Shown piece after piece: positions 1-6,148 of a stretch of DNA of 6,148 nucleotides (position 1 is the first letter of the stretch; each line of letters begins with the position of its first letter). Under the pieces are notes generated by a model, which had not been told where the DNA came from, ran no database searches, and saw only the letters and a program-made list of their open reading frames with translations. The position numbers and the translations under genes were made by a program. Origin of the DNA: Christensenella sp. UBA3700 (GTDB lineage Bacteria > Bacillota > Clostridia > Christensenellales > UBA3700); assembly GCA_002372775.1 (NCBI GenBank), contig DFIJ01000118.1, forward strand, positions 1 through 6,148, given 5' to 3'.

Positions 1-3000
1 ATATAGGAACGTTAAAAGTTGATGATAGTTATAGAAAAATCGTAATGGAGAGTTATTCTTCTAAGGGTGTTAATACAGATTTATCATTAGGTGTAGATTT
101 TGTCTCTTACGGTTCTTGTATTTTAGCTGGCGTTAATGGCGGAGGTTATTCTACTTATACAGGTACATCTATGGCTACGCCTAATACAGCTGGCGTTTAC
201 ACAGCAGTAATGGAATATGTAAAGGCAAATCTGGCATTATTCGGTATTGATGAAAATGTAGAAGATTTGAAAGAACAAATTTCTAATGTCGCTTCTAAAT
301 TGATTATGTCTAACACAGACTTACTAATTGATGATGAAGGTGTCTTATATTCACCTAGATCACAAGGTGCAGGTTTAGTTAATATAAGCGATGCAATTAG
401 TTCAGAATCATATATTCAAACCTATGACAGTAATGATGAAGAGATCCAAAGAACAAAAATTGAATTGGGAAATAATGTTGGTTCAACTTTTGAGTTAAAA
501 ATGTCTATTGTAAACGTAAGTAATGAATCAAGAACTTATGAGATAAATGTAGATGTTTTAACAGAAAAACTAACAAGTGATAATAGAATGTCTGGATATG
601 ACCAAGAGCTAAGCTATGTTGTTAATTCTATTGATGGCGCAACATATACAGATAATACAGAAAAATGGACAGTGCCAGTTGCTTCAGGCGAGAGTAAGAC
701 TATTACTATTTCAATAACATTGCAACAAAGTGCTATTGAGGAATTAAGCAAGTTTGCTAATGGTATATATATCGAAGGATATGTTCTATTATCTACAGGT
801 AATGATGAAACTTCTTTATCTACTCCATTTATTGGATTCTATGGAGATTGGGAATCAGTTCCAATGTTAGATATAACAACATATGAGGAAACTGACGAAA
901 ATAAAGCAGAATCAACAGCAACAACATTCTATGGTATTTATGCTGGTTCAGCATATATTGCTATGGGTAGTTACGCATTTAGCGTTTCGGACAAATACGA
1001 AGGGGAAAAACCAAGTGATAATGAAGAGTACAATGCATTATCTATCTACTCATCTGCTATGTATGGAGTAGGACTAGTACAATTAGGTTTGTTAAGAAAT
1101 GCGGAGCATGTTGTATTAAATGTCATTGATAATACGACAGGGGAGATAGTTTATTCATACGAAGAGGATGGTATAAAAAAGTATCATGATTCTAGTATTT
1201 TGACTGCTGTTATTACTCCAACAATATCTACATATTCTTTAGGATTAAGCAATAATGGCAAATATACTATATCTATAGATGTTTATAGAACATATGATGA
1301 AGAATCTGAAAGCAATGTTGTTTCAGATAACGTATCAACTGTATTCTATGCAGATTATGAAGCTCCAGTTATTGATGATATAAAGCTAGTTGAAGAAGGC
1401 GACGGCAAGATTTATGCTGATGTAACAATGTATGATAATCATTACATTCAAGCAATCGCATCTTGCGTTGGTGTTAGATCTTTATTATCTGTTTCTCTAT
1501 CAGTTTTAGATGTTTACCCAGTTACAACGCAAGCTGATGGCGTTGGTAAAACTATTACACAAAGAATAGATGTTACTGATGCATATAAATCTTCTACAAA
1601 TGGTTATATTTATTTCTATATAACAGATTATGCATTTAATTATTCTGTTTATTATTCAAAGATAGGTAATACTTCGGAAACAGAAAGCAGTAGCAATGGC
1701 TCAGACACTTCAGACAAGAATTCTAACATAGCTACAACTTCCTTGGAATTCAAGATGACAGAGGAAGAGATAAGTGTTAACCAAGAAATAGATTTATCTA
1801 GCACTAAATATTTAAAAGGTTATAAGTTAGATCAAGATTATACTTGGTCTACATCAAACAATGATATTCTAGCAATTTCTAATGGTAAGGTTACAGGTCT
1901 TTCTGCTGGTGTGTGTGCTGTTACTGTTACAGATAGCGATTCTAGAACATCTACAATAATCATTAAAGTCGTAGCATCAGATAAATTTGTAGGAGTAGCA
2001 TATAAATCTACAAAGATATCTGGCTATACAATGGTTGATACTTTAGCTTCAAGTAGCGATGCGTTCTTTGGTGTTAAGGTAAGCGCGGATACAATTGAAT
2101 TAGCTCCAGGTGAGGCATTCTCATTTACTTATAGCTATTCTCCATATAATTATAACTATATTCAAAATCCAGTTATAATCACTATGGAATCAACAAACAC
2201 TTCTGCAGTAAGTGTAGAGAATAATATTATTCGTGCAGTAAGCGCCGGAACATCAATAGTAACTGTTAAGGCAAAAATAGAAGGCGGAGAAGATGTAGTA
2301 ATTGGCACTTATGAGATAGAGGTTAGCTCTGAAACATATGTTAAAGATGGGGTGCTAAAAGCATGTTTTGCTACAAGTAGCACAATTGATTTATCTTCGG
2401 AAACATCAATTAGATCTATTGGTAAAGATGCCTTTGTATACGCAGAAAATGTTGAAAAGATTATATTACCAAGCACTTGTGTAAAGATAAATAGTAGTGC
2501 TTTTGCAAATAATATTTCTATAAAAGAAGTATCATTTAGCGGAGTTCAATTTATTGACGAGAGTGCTTTTGAAGGATGCTTAAGTCTTACAAAAATTGAC
2601 TTAACAGGCGTTAAGTATATTAAGGATAATGCATTCAATAAGTGTTCAAATTTAACAAGCGTAGTTATTGATACAGCCACATTAGATAGTCTATCTATTA
2701 GTGGTACTGCATTTGCAAACTGCACAAAACTTCATGCTATTACAGTAGATGGACTTGATGTTGAGAATCTAGTTTATAATGGCGAATTAATAATCGCATT
2801 AAACTATGACAGCGTCTTAAGCAGCACTTCAATTACATCTTTAGGAAGTGGCACATTTGTGAACTACAATAAAGAGGTTGTAGATTTATCTAAAATGACT
2901 GCTTTAACTAATATTGCAGCCGAAGCATTCGCTGGTAACAAGACAATTAAGAAAGTAATTATGCCAACAAGTTCAGAACTAACAATCGGAACTAGTGCTT

Positions 3001-5066
3001 TCCAAGAGTGTTCGAACCTGGGCATAGTAGATTTTAATGGAGTAGAAAAGATTACAGTCAATACACAAGCATTTGCTGCTTCAAGTGTAGCTACTATAGA
3101 TTTATCTGGAACTCAATCATACTTTGGGGATGGGGTATTCTTATATTGTCAAAATCTAAAATATGTAAACTTAGGTTCTGTTCAAGAAATGGGCAAAATG
3201 ACATTTACATTAGATGAGGCATTAATAAAAGTAGTGTTCGAAAATGGCTCAAAAACTGTAGGGGATTCGACATTTAAACCATATGTTAATAACGGAACAA
3301 CATATTATTGTTCTAGCTTAAAGGAAGTTGAGATACCAGATACTATTACGGAAATTGGTGACTATGTATTTGCTTATTGTACATCTCTAACAAGTATTAA
3401 TTTAACAAATGTAACAAAGATTGGAGCACAAGCATTCTGCTACTGTTCTGCATTATCTTCTATTAAAGCTACGAATGTTCAAGAAATAGGATTTGCAGCA
3501 TTTGCATATTCAGGAATTCAATCTGCAGAACTTGGCACAAGTCTTACAAGTGGAACTTTAGTAATCGGCGAGGATTCATTTGTTGATTGTACAAACCTAG
3601 TTACAGTATTACTTCCTACAAACAACAATGTTGACGTAGAGATTAAGGATGAGGCTTTTGCGGAGTGTTCTAAGTTGCAAAGTTATAGTGTTTCTAGATC
3701 TTATCGTCCTATGTTCCCTCTTTTCAATACCTCTACAAACAATACTGAGGTTAAAACAGGTATTAATTTCGATAGAGTTACATCAATTGGTGATTTAGCA
3801 TTCTTAGAGTGTGAAAAATTAACAACAGTTGAATTGCCTCAATGTACATCAATTGGATATGGTGCATTTGCTAAGTGTAAATCATTATCTACTATTAGAT
3901 TAACTAAGGTTGAAAGCATAGGCGATTTAGCATTCATTCAAACTGCTTTAACTAATGTTACATTGCCTACAACAATTAATTATGTAGGAGCAGGCGCTTT
4001 TGCAGATAACAATCTTTCTATAAGCTTTGCAGGGGAATTAACATCTAATAGCATTGTTTTAGATAAGGTATCTAATGGCGAGTATGCTATTTATGTTAAA
4101 CTTGCCGAAGGTTCTTATGAACTAACATATTATCCAATTAAATCTACAGCTACATCATACACAATTATGAGTGGTACAAGTTATATTGGTAGATATGCTA
4201 TGGCAGGAGCTATAAATCTAAAGAGTATTTCTATACCAGCTTCTGTTAAGACGATAGGTGTTGGCGCATTATTTGGATGCACATCTTTAACTTCAGTAAC
4301 ATTCAATGGAACAACAGCACCAGTGCTTCTTGGTGGAGTAATATCTAAATCAGATGATTTATATTGCAACTTTGTAAATAATGTATCTGAAGTTGAGGGA
4401 TTAACATTATATGTAGGATCAAATGCTGTTAAGCAAGAATTCAAGTCAAATAGAGTTTGGTCTCAATTCTTCTCAAATATTTCAGTATCTTCAGAAATAG
4501 AAGTTGTTAATCCAGATTCATCAGTATCGTCATTAAAAGCATCTCTAGAAAGCTTTATATCAGCGTATGGAAAAGAAGTAACATCTTCTAATTACACAAC
4601 ATTCGAGCAAATTAAAGCTATTTATGACGGATTATCTTCTGAAGATTTAGCTCAATTAAGAGCGACAGATGAAGGAAGCGAAATTGAAGAGAATTATCTT
4701 GCATTATTAAGCCAATATAATGAACTAAATATATATACAAATAATAACGACTCAACTAAGATTGGTATGTTTGATTTACCATCATGGGCAGTTGTATTAA
4801 TTATCATTGTAATTGCTGTAATATTATTAAGTTCTGTTGCATTTGCTACATTATCATTCTCTAGAAGAATGTTAAGCAAATCAGAAAGCGATTCAAGAAG
4901 AAAAGAAGAAGAGATAAAGAAAACACAAAAAGATATTATAGATATCTTTAGTAATAATGGTTTTGATAAGAATAACAAGAAATCTCATAAGGATGATTTT
5001 GAAGAAATTTTTGGAAAACAAAACAATAATGACAATATAAAGAAGGACGACAATGATAACAATTAA
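1..5066 (+). CDS. Cell-surface S8 subtilase with Fn3, Big_2 and BspA-type LRR domains and a C-terminal membrane anchor (5' partial)
   Basis: This is the C-terminal part of a giant subtilisin-family (S8, lactocepin/C5a-peptidase-like) serine protease. The frame is open to the left edge (first full codon at base 3), so the ATG at 45 is almost certainly an internal Met. Signal peptide and catalytic Asp, His and oxyanion Asn must lie upstream. Numbering from that Met: GTSMATP with catalytic Ser42; SPRSQGAGLVN (103-113) closes the protease fold; C5a-peptidase-type Fn3 about 135-275, ending in PFIGFYGDWESVP; further beta-sandwich modules about 300-540, including DYEAPVID; Ser-rich linker 544-562; Big_2-like domains 566-642 and 677-760; about 22 LRR_5 repeats 778-1425; helical module 1493-1562; transmembrane helix about 1581-1605; charged tail 1606-1673. 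The positive residues after the helix (SRRMLSK) predict an outside N-terminal part and a cytoplasmic tail. No frameshift is visible. The role is inferred as cleaving or binding host, dietary or neighbouring-cell proteins; the substrate is unknown. The gene ends inside the epimerase gene. Confidence 0.93.
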   Translation, partial: IGTLKVDDSYRKIVMESYSSKGVNTDLSLGVDFVSYGSCILAGVNGGGYSTYTGTSMATPNTAGVYTAVMEYVKANLALFGIDENVEDLKEQISNVASKLIMSNTDLLIDDEGVLYSPRSQGAGLVNISDAISSESYIQTYDSNDEEIQRTKIELGNNVGSTFELKMSIVNVSNESRTYEINVDVLTEKLTSDNRMSGYDQELSYVVNSIDGATYTDNTEKWTVPVASGESKTITISITLQQSAIEELSKFANGIYIEGYVLLSTGNDETSLSTPFIGFYGDWESVPMLDITTYEETDENKAESTATTFYGIYAGSAYIAMGSYAFSVSDKYEGEKPSDNEEYNALSIYSSAMYGVGLVQLGLLRNAEHVVLNVIDNTTGEIVYSYEEDGIKKYHDSSILTAVITPTISTYSLGLSNNGKYTISIDVYRTYDEESESNVVSDNVSTVFYADYEAPVIDDIKLVEEGDGKIYADVTMYDNHYIQAIASCVGVRSLLSVSLSVLDVYPVTTQADGVGKTITQRIDVTDAYKSSTNGYIYFYITDYAFNYSVYYSKIGNTSETESSSNGSDTSDKNSNIATTSLEFKMTEEEISVNQEIDLSSTKYLKGYKLDQDYTWSTSNNDILAISNGKVTGLSAGVCAVTVTDSDSRTSTIIIKVVASDKFVGVAYKSTKISGYTMVDTLASSSDAFFGVKVSADTIELAPGEAFSFTYSYSPYNYNYIQNPVIITMESTNTSAVSVENNIIRAVSAGTSIVTVKAKIEGGEDVVIGTYEIEVSSETYVKDGVLKACFATSSTIDLSSETSIRSIGKDAFVYAENVEKIILPSTCVKINSSAFANNISIKEVSFSGVQFIDESAFEGCLSLTKIDLTGVKYIKDNAFNKCSNLTSVVIDTATLDSLSISGTAFANCTKLHAITVDGLDVENLVYNGELIIALNYDSVLSSTSITSLGSGTFVNYNKEVVDLSKMTALTNIAAEAFAGNKTIKKVIMPTSSELTIGTSAFQECSNLGIVDFNGVEKITVNTQAFAASSVATIDLSGTQSYFGDGVFLYCQNLKYVNLGSVQEMGKMTFTLDEALIKVVFENGSKTVGDSTFKPYVNNGTTYYCSSLKEVEIPDTITEIGDYVFAYCTSLTSINLTNVTKIGAQAFCYCSALSSIKATNVQEIGFAAFAYSGIQSAELGTSLTSGTLVIGEDSFVDCTNLVTVLLPTNNNVDVEIKDEAFAECSKLQSYSVSRSYRPMFPLFNTSTNNTEVKTGINFDRVTSIGDLAFLECEKLTTVELPQCTSIGYGAFAKCKSLSTIRLTKVESIGDLAFIQTALTNVTLPTTINYVGAGAFADNNLSISFAGELTSNSIVLDKVSNGEYAIYVKLAEGSYELTYYPIKSTATSYTIMSGTSYIGRYAMAGAINLKSISIPASVKTIGVGALFGCTSLTSVTFNGTTAPVLLGGVISKSDDLYCNFVNNVSEVEGLTLYVGSNAVKQEFKSNRVWSQFFSNISVSSEIEVVNPDSSVSSLKASLESFISAYGKEVTSSNYTTFEQIKAIYDGLSSEDLAQLRATDEGSEIEENYLALLSQYNELNIYTNNNDSTKIGMFDLPSWAVVLIIIVIAVILLSSVAFATLSFSRRMLSKSESDSRRKEEEIKKTQKDIIDIFSNNGFDKNNKKSHKDDFEEIFGKQNNNDNIKKDDNDNN
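162..182 (+). other. Subtilase catalytic serine motif (GTSMATP)
   Basis: These codons spell GTSMATP, the signature around the nucleophilic serine of S8 peptidases; the Ser codon is at 168-170. The preceding residues (SYSSKGVNTDLSLGVDF, then GGGYSTYT) match the strand and loop that come before this motif in lactocepin-type proteases. The motif is intact, so there is no sign of an inactive protease here, but Asp and His cannot be checked because they lie outside the window. The residues after the motif are NTAG, where many family members have H or I followed by VAG. Confidence 0.95.
447..869 (+). other. C5a-peptidase-type Fn3-like domain (Fn3_5 type)
   Basis: Residues about 135-275 of the protease form a beta-rich domain directly after the catalytic domain. 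The hallmarks are the run FANGIYIEGYVLLS followed by LSTPFIGFYGDWESVP, closely resembling the NG-x-Y-x-EGFV ... PFMGFYGDW pattern of the first Fn3 domain in streptococcal C5a peptidase and lactococcal PrtP. In those enzymes the domain packs against the protease and helps hold substrate. This match is the best evidence that the protein is a cell-envelope protease of that subgroup and not a generic subtilisin. Confidence 0.82.
1740..2324 (+). other. Two Big_2-like bacterial Ig domains
   Basis: Residues about 566-642 and 677-760 of the protease each show the Big_2 pattern. The first has YTWSTSNNDILAISNGKVTGLSAG-type spacing (W601, then IS-NGKVTGLSAG and a closing TVT strand). The second has ELAPGE, then a Ser/Thr-rich strand, AVSVENNIIRAVSAGTSIVTV, and a closing EIEV strand. 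Such domains usually act as stalks or adhesive spacers in Firmicutes surface proteins. They are separated by about 35 residues that I cannot assign to a domain. Confidence 0.8.
2376..4319 (+). repeat. Array of about 22 BspA-type leucine-rich repeats (LRR_5) within the protease gene
   Basis: Residues 778-1425 repeat the LRR_5 pattern I-x-x-x-AF-x-x-C-x-x-L-x-x-I-x-[LI]. The AF or equivalent anchors fall at residues near 796, 819, 841, 863, 889, 937, 961, 985, 1009, 1031, 1053, 1076, 1108, 1130, 1152, 1178, 1204, 1252, 1274, 1296, 1318, 1385 and 1408, mostly 22-26 apart. Longer gaps follow 889, 1204 and 1318 (48, 48 and 67 residues), with a shorter 32-residue gap after 1076. Such arrays form curved binding surfaces and in BspA mediate adhesion and coaggregation. 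The units have diverged at DNA level, although short near-identical stretches remain, for example around 3787-3806 and 3916-3935 (gatttagcattc in both). Confidence 0.9.
4521..4730 (+). other. Small juxtamembrane helical module
   Basis: Residues about 1493-1562 of the protease lack beta-type alternation and read as amphipathic helices, with segments SLKASLESFISAYGK, TTFEQIKAIYDGLSSEDLAQL and EENYLALLSQYNEL. The IYDGLSSEDLAQL part resembles the AYDALTDEQKALV-type helical units common before the anchors of Firmicutes surface proteins. A spacer between the LRR array and the membrane is the simplest role. The family assignment is tentative. Confidence 0.55.
4785..4859 (+). other. C-terminal transmembrane anchor of the protease
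   Basis: Residues about 1581-1605 are strongly hydrophobic (WAVVLIIIVIAVILLSSVAF and onward) and are followed at once by SRRMLSK. By the positive-inside rule the N-terminal bulk is extracellular and the C-terminus is cytoplasmic. No LPXTG sortase motif precedes the helix. The following tail of 68 residues is far longer than the few basic residues that end a sortase signal, so the protein is probably kept in the membrane by this helix. Confidence 0.9.
4860..5063 (+). other. Highly charged cytoplasmic tail of the protease
   Basis: Residues 1606-1673 lie after the membrane helix and are dominated by K, E, D, N and S. A helical, probably coiled section (SRRKEEEIKKTQKDIIDIFS) leads to a disordered N/D/K-rich end. 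Two similar short blocks, DIIDIFSNNGF and DDFEEIFGKQN, repeat an acidic-hydrophobic-IF pattern that could be short linear motifs. A role in contacting a cytoplasmic or cytoskeletal partner is speculative. Confidence 0.7.
5041..5047 (+). promoter_or_regulatory. Ribosome binding site for the epimerase gene
   Basis: AGAAGGA lies five bases before the ATG at 5053 and sits inside the last codons of the protease gene. It supports this ATG as the true start and, with the 14-base overlap, suggests translational coupling to the upstream gene. No separate promoter is evident in front of the epimerase. Confidence 0.82.
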
Positions 5067-5925
5067 TAATGGTGTACTAGAAGTATCAGTTAACGAAAAG
5101 GGTGGTTCAATGACAAGCATTAAAAAAGCTGGATTTGAATACCAATGGCAAGGCTCAGAAGAGAGCTGGACAGGACAAGATGTTGTAATATTCCCATTCA
5201 TAGCAAGGTTAAAAGATGGATTCTATACAGTTGATGGTAAGGAATATAGCATGAAGAATCATGGTCTTCCAAGATATGCAACTTTAGATGTTGAGGGGAA
5301 AAAACAAGATGAAGTTACATTATCTTTAACATGGAGCGAAGAAACACTAAAGCAATATCCTTATAAGTTCAAATTATTTGTTAACTATAAGTTAATAGAC
5401 GATGAATTAAAAGTATCTTATAAAGTTGTTAATCTAGATGACAAGACTATCTATTTTGGAATTGGCGGACATCCAGCTTTTAATTTACCTTTAGATAGAA
5501 AAGATGGATATGATGATATCTCAGGAAATTATATTGAGTTTGAGAATGAGGTCACATTAGATAATTATTTCGAAGAAGAAACAGGTAGTTATCTAACTCA
5601 TAAGGGAACTTTTGGTACAGTAAAGAGAATTGATTTATCTAAGGATTTGTTTAAGAAGTATCATACTATGAATTTAACTGGCGATAAAATGGATAAGGTT
5701 ACTTTACATAGGAGAGATGGAATAGAGGTGAAAATGAGATTGAATAATCCAAAAGTTTTAGCTATTTGGTCTAAGCCTACATATGGTTCTTATGTATGTA
5801 TTGAACCATGGCAAGGAATCCCAGATTTTGATAATCCACCTAGCAGGGAACTAAAAGATAAAGAATTAATAAATTCTTTAGAAAAGGGAAATGAGTTCGT
5901 ATTTAGTTATTCAATAATCTTATAA
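5053..5925 (+). CDS. Aldose 1-epimerase family protein (LacX-like mutarotase)
   Basis: This is a complete 290-residue cytoplasmic protein of the galactose mutarotase superfamily, which interconverts alpha and beta anomers of aldoses. It has the LacX-like subgroup features: an N-terminal NEKGGSMTSIKKAGFEYQW strand pair, FPFIARLKDGFYTVDGKEY, KNHGLPR with His70, FGIGGHPAFNLP with His140, and CIEPWQGIPD with Glu251. By analogy with GalM, the two histidines bind substrate and act as acid, and the glutamate is the catalytic base; all three are present. Length is normal for LacX-like members (about 290), shorter than classical GalM. The start at 5053 is fixed by its ribosome binding site and by conserved residues that begin before the next Met (residue 20). 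No signal peptide is seen. It overlaps the protease gene by 14 bases and is probably co-transcribed with it. The true sugar is unknown; some relatives act on phosphorylated or unidentified sugars. Confidence 0.93.
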   Translation: MITINNGVLEVSVNEKGGSMTSIKKAGFEYQWQGSEESWTGQDVVIFPFIARLKDGFYTVDGKEYSMKNHGLPRYATLDVEGKKQDEVTLSLTWSEETLKQYPYKFKLFVNYKLIDDELKVSYKVVNLDDKTIYFGIGGHPAFNLPLDRKDGYDDISGNYIEFENEVTLDNYFEEETGSYLTHKGTFGTVKRIDLSKDLFKKYHTMNLTGDKMDKVTLHRRDGIEVKMRLNNPKVLAIWSKPTYGSYVCIEPWQGIPDFDNPPSRELKDKELINSLEKGNEFVFSYSIIL

Positions 5926-5929
5926 AACA

Positions 5930-5957
5930 TAAAGGAGATTCAACCGAATCTCCTTTA
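5930..5957. terminator. Bidirectional intrinsic terminator between convergent genes
   Basis: TAAAGGAGATTC and GAATCTCCTTTA form a perfect 12-bp inverted repeat around an AACC tetraloop. The stem opens with A's and closes with T's. On the + strand the 3' side runs into TTTAAAATTATTTT; on the - strand it runs into TTTATGTTTTAT. It lies five bases after the epimerase stop and just beyond the stop of the opposing gene, so it can serve both. The stem has only four G:C pairs and the + strand U-tract is broken, so its efficiency is uncertain. Confidence 0.82.
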
Positions 5958-5960
5958 AAA

Positions 5961-6148
5961 TTATTTTGTTAATTCTTTTATTAAGTCATCTAAATAATCG
6001 CCTTTAAAACCTTCCATTTGACCGCTATCGCTAAGCTTTGTAAGTTCTCCATCTATTGGAAGTTCAGCAGTTATTTTAATACCATTATCTTTGGCAATTT
6101 TTTCTATATCGTTCTTTCCGAAGATATAATGTTTTTCTTTGCAACTTG
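5961..6148 (-). CDS. Mrp/NBP35 (ApbC-type) P-loop ATPase, C-terminal fragment (5' end outside window)
   Basis: The - strand encodes 61 residues ending at a TAA (bases 5961-5963); the rest of the gene lies beyond the right edge. The fragment reads SCKEKHYIFGKNDIEKIAK, then DNGIKITAELPIDGELTKL, then SDSGQMEGFKGDYLDDLIK and ELTK. This matches the end of Mrp/NBP35 ATPases, where CPxCGKKHxIFG is followed by IAKxxGIxVLxxLPIDPxLxxLxDxG. The visible Cys would be the second Cys of the CxxC that binds a bridging Fe-S cluster at the dimer interface; the first Cys and the Walker motifs are off-window. The family carries or assembles Fe-S clusters in the cytoplasm. The position aligned to the usual Gly after CxxC is Lys here, a small departure. 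The gene converges on the epimerase with a shared terminator and probably has no functional tie to it. Confidence 0.85.
   Translation of the reverse strand, partial: SCKEKHYIFGKNDIEKIAKDNGIKITAELPIDGELTKLSDSGQMEGFKGDYLDDLIKELTK

Noticed and set aside
45..47. ATG at 45 as the true start of the protease
   Set aside because: The frame stays open to the left edge, there is no ribosome binding site directly upstream, and a start here would omit the signal peptide and most of the protease domain.
883..1071. Short + strand open frame in another phase inside the protease gene
   Set aside because: The main frame is continuous here with clear domain content. The short peptide is low complexity (Q-rich) and matches nothing recognisable.
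4776..4790. LPSWA before the transmembrane helix as a sortase motif
   Set aside because: It lacks the T-G of LPXTG, lies at the very edge of the hydrophobic helix, and the tail after the helix is 68 residues long.
4181..4978. Two other antisense open frames within the protease gene (4181-4444 and 4694-4978)
   Set aside because: They are shadows of the LRR and tail coding sequence, with no homology-like motif or separate ribosome binding site.
4893..5201. Antisense open frame of about 102 codons across the protease-epimerase junction
   Set aside because: It lies opposite two well-supported genes, and its peptide is the low-complexity hydrophobic kind produced by the complement of K/D/N-rich coding sequence. 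It has no recognisable domain.
5931..5938. AAAGGAGA as a ribosome binding site for a small downstream gene
   Set aside because: It forms one arm of the terminator hairpin, and no + strand start codon with an open frame follows at proper spacing.
1..6148. Mycoplasma-type code with TGA as tryptophan
   Set aside because: All conserved tryptophans checked use TGG, and the frames read through without any in-frame TGA.

Overview
This AT-rich window is a nearly gap-free piece of bacterial chromosome. It most likely comes from a low-GC Firmicutes (Bacillota) lineage of the gut or oral type. The support is strong A/T codon bias with AGA-type arginine codons, a Shine-Dalgarno sequence of the AAGGA kind, a lactocepin/C5a-peptidase-style subtilase, BspA-type leucine-rich repeats and a LacX-type mutarotase. 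Tryptophan is read from TGG, all three visible stops are TAA and no in-frame TGA is seen, so the standard bacterial code fits. A narrower lineage cannot be named from this sequence alone.

Layout: (1) Bases 1-5066 (+) hold the C-terminal 1,687 or so residues of a giant surface subtilase whose N-terminus lies left of the window. In order, it carries the end of the S8 protease domain with the catalytic serine, a C5a-peptidase-type Fn3 domain and further beta-sandwich modules, a Ser-rich linker, two Big_2-like Ig domains, about 22 LRR_5 (BspA-like) repeats, a small helical module, one transmembrane helix and a 68-residue highly charged cytoplasmic tail. (2) Bases 5053-5925 (+) hold a complete aldose-1-epimerase (LacX-like). 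Its start overlaps the protease gene by 14 bases and its ribosome binding site lies inside the protease coding sequence. (3) Bases 5930-5957 form a perfect 12-bp hairpin that can terminate transcription from both sides. (4) Bases 5961-6148 (-) hold the last 61 residues of an Mrp/NBP35 (ApbC-type) P-loop ATPase, cut by the right edge.

The protease and epimerase appear to be co-transcribed and translationally coupled, although no metabolic link between them is obvious. The Mrp-like gene converges on them and looks functionally independent. No RNA gene, mobile element or CRISPR array is visible, and no intergenic stretch exceeds 35 bases. The most unusual object is the protease itself: a secreted serine protease fused to a long BspA-type LRR array and anchored by a transmembrane helix with a long cytoplasmic tail instead of a sortase signal.
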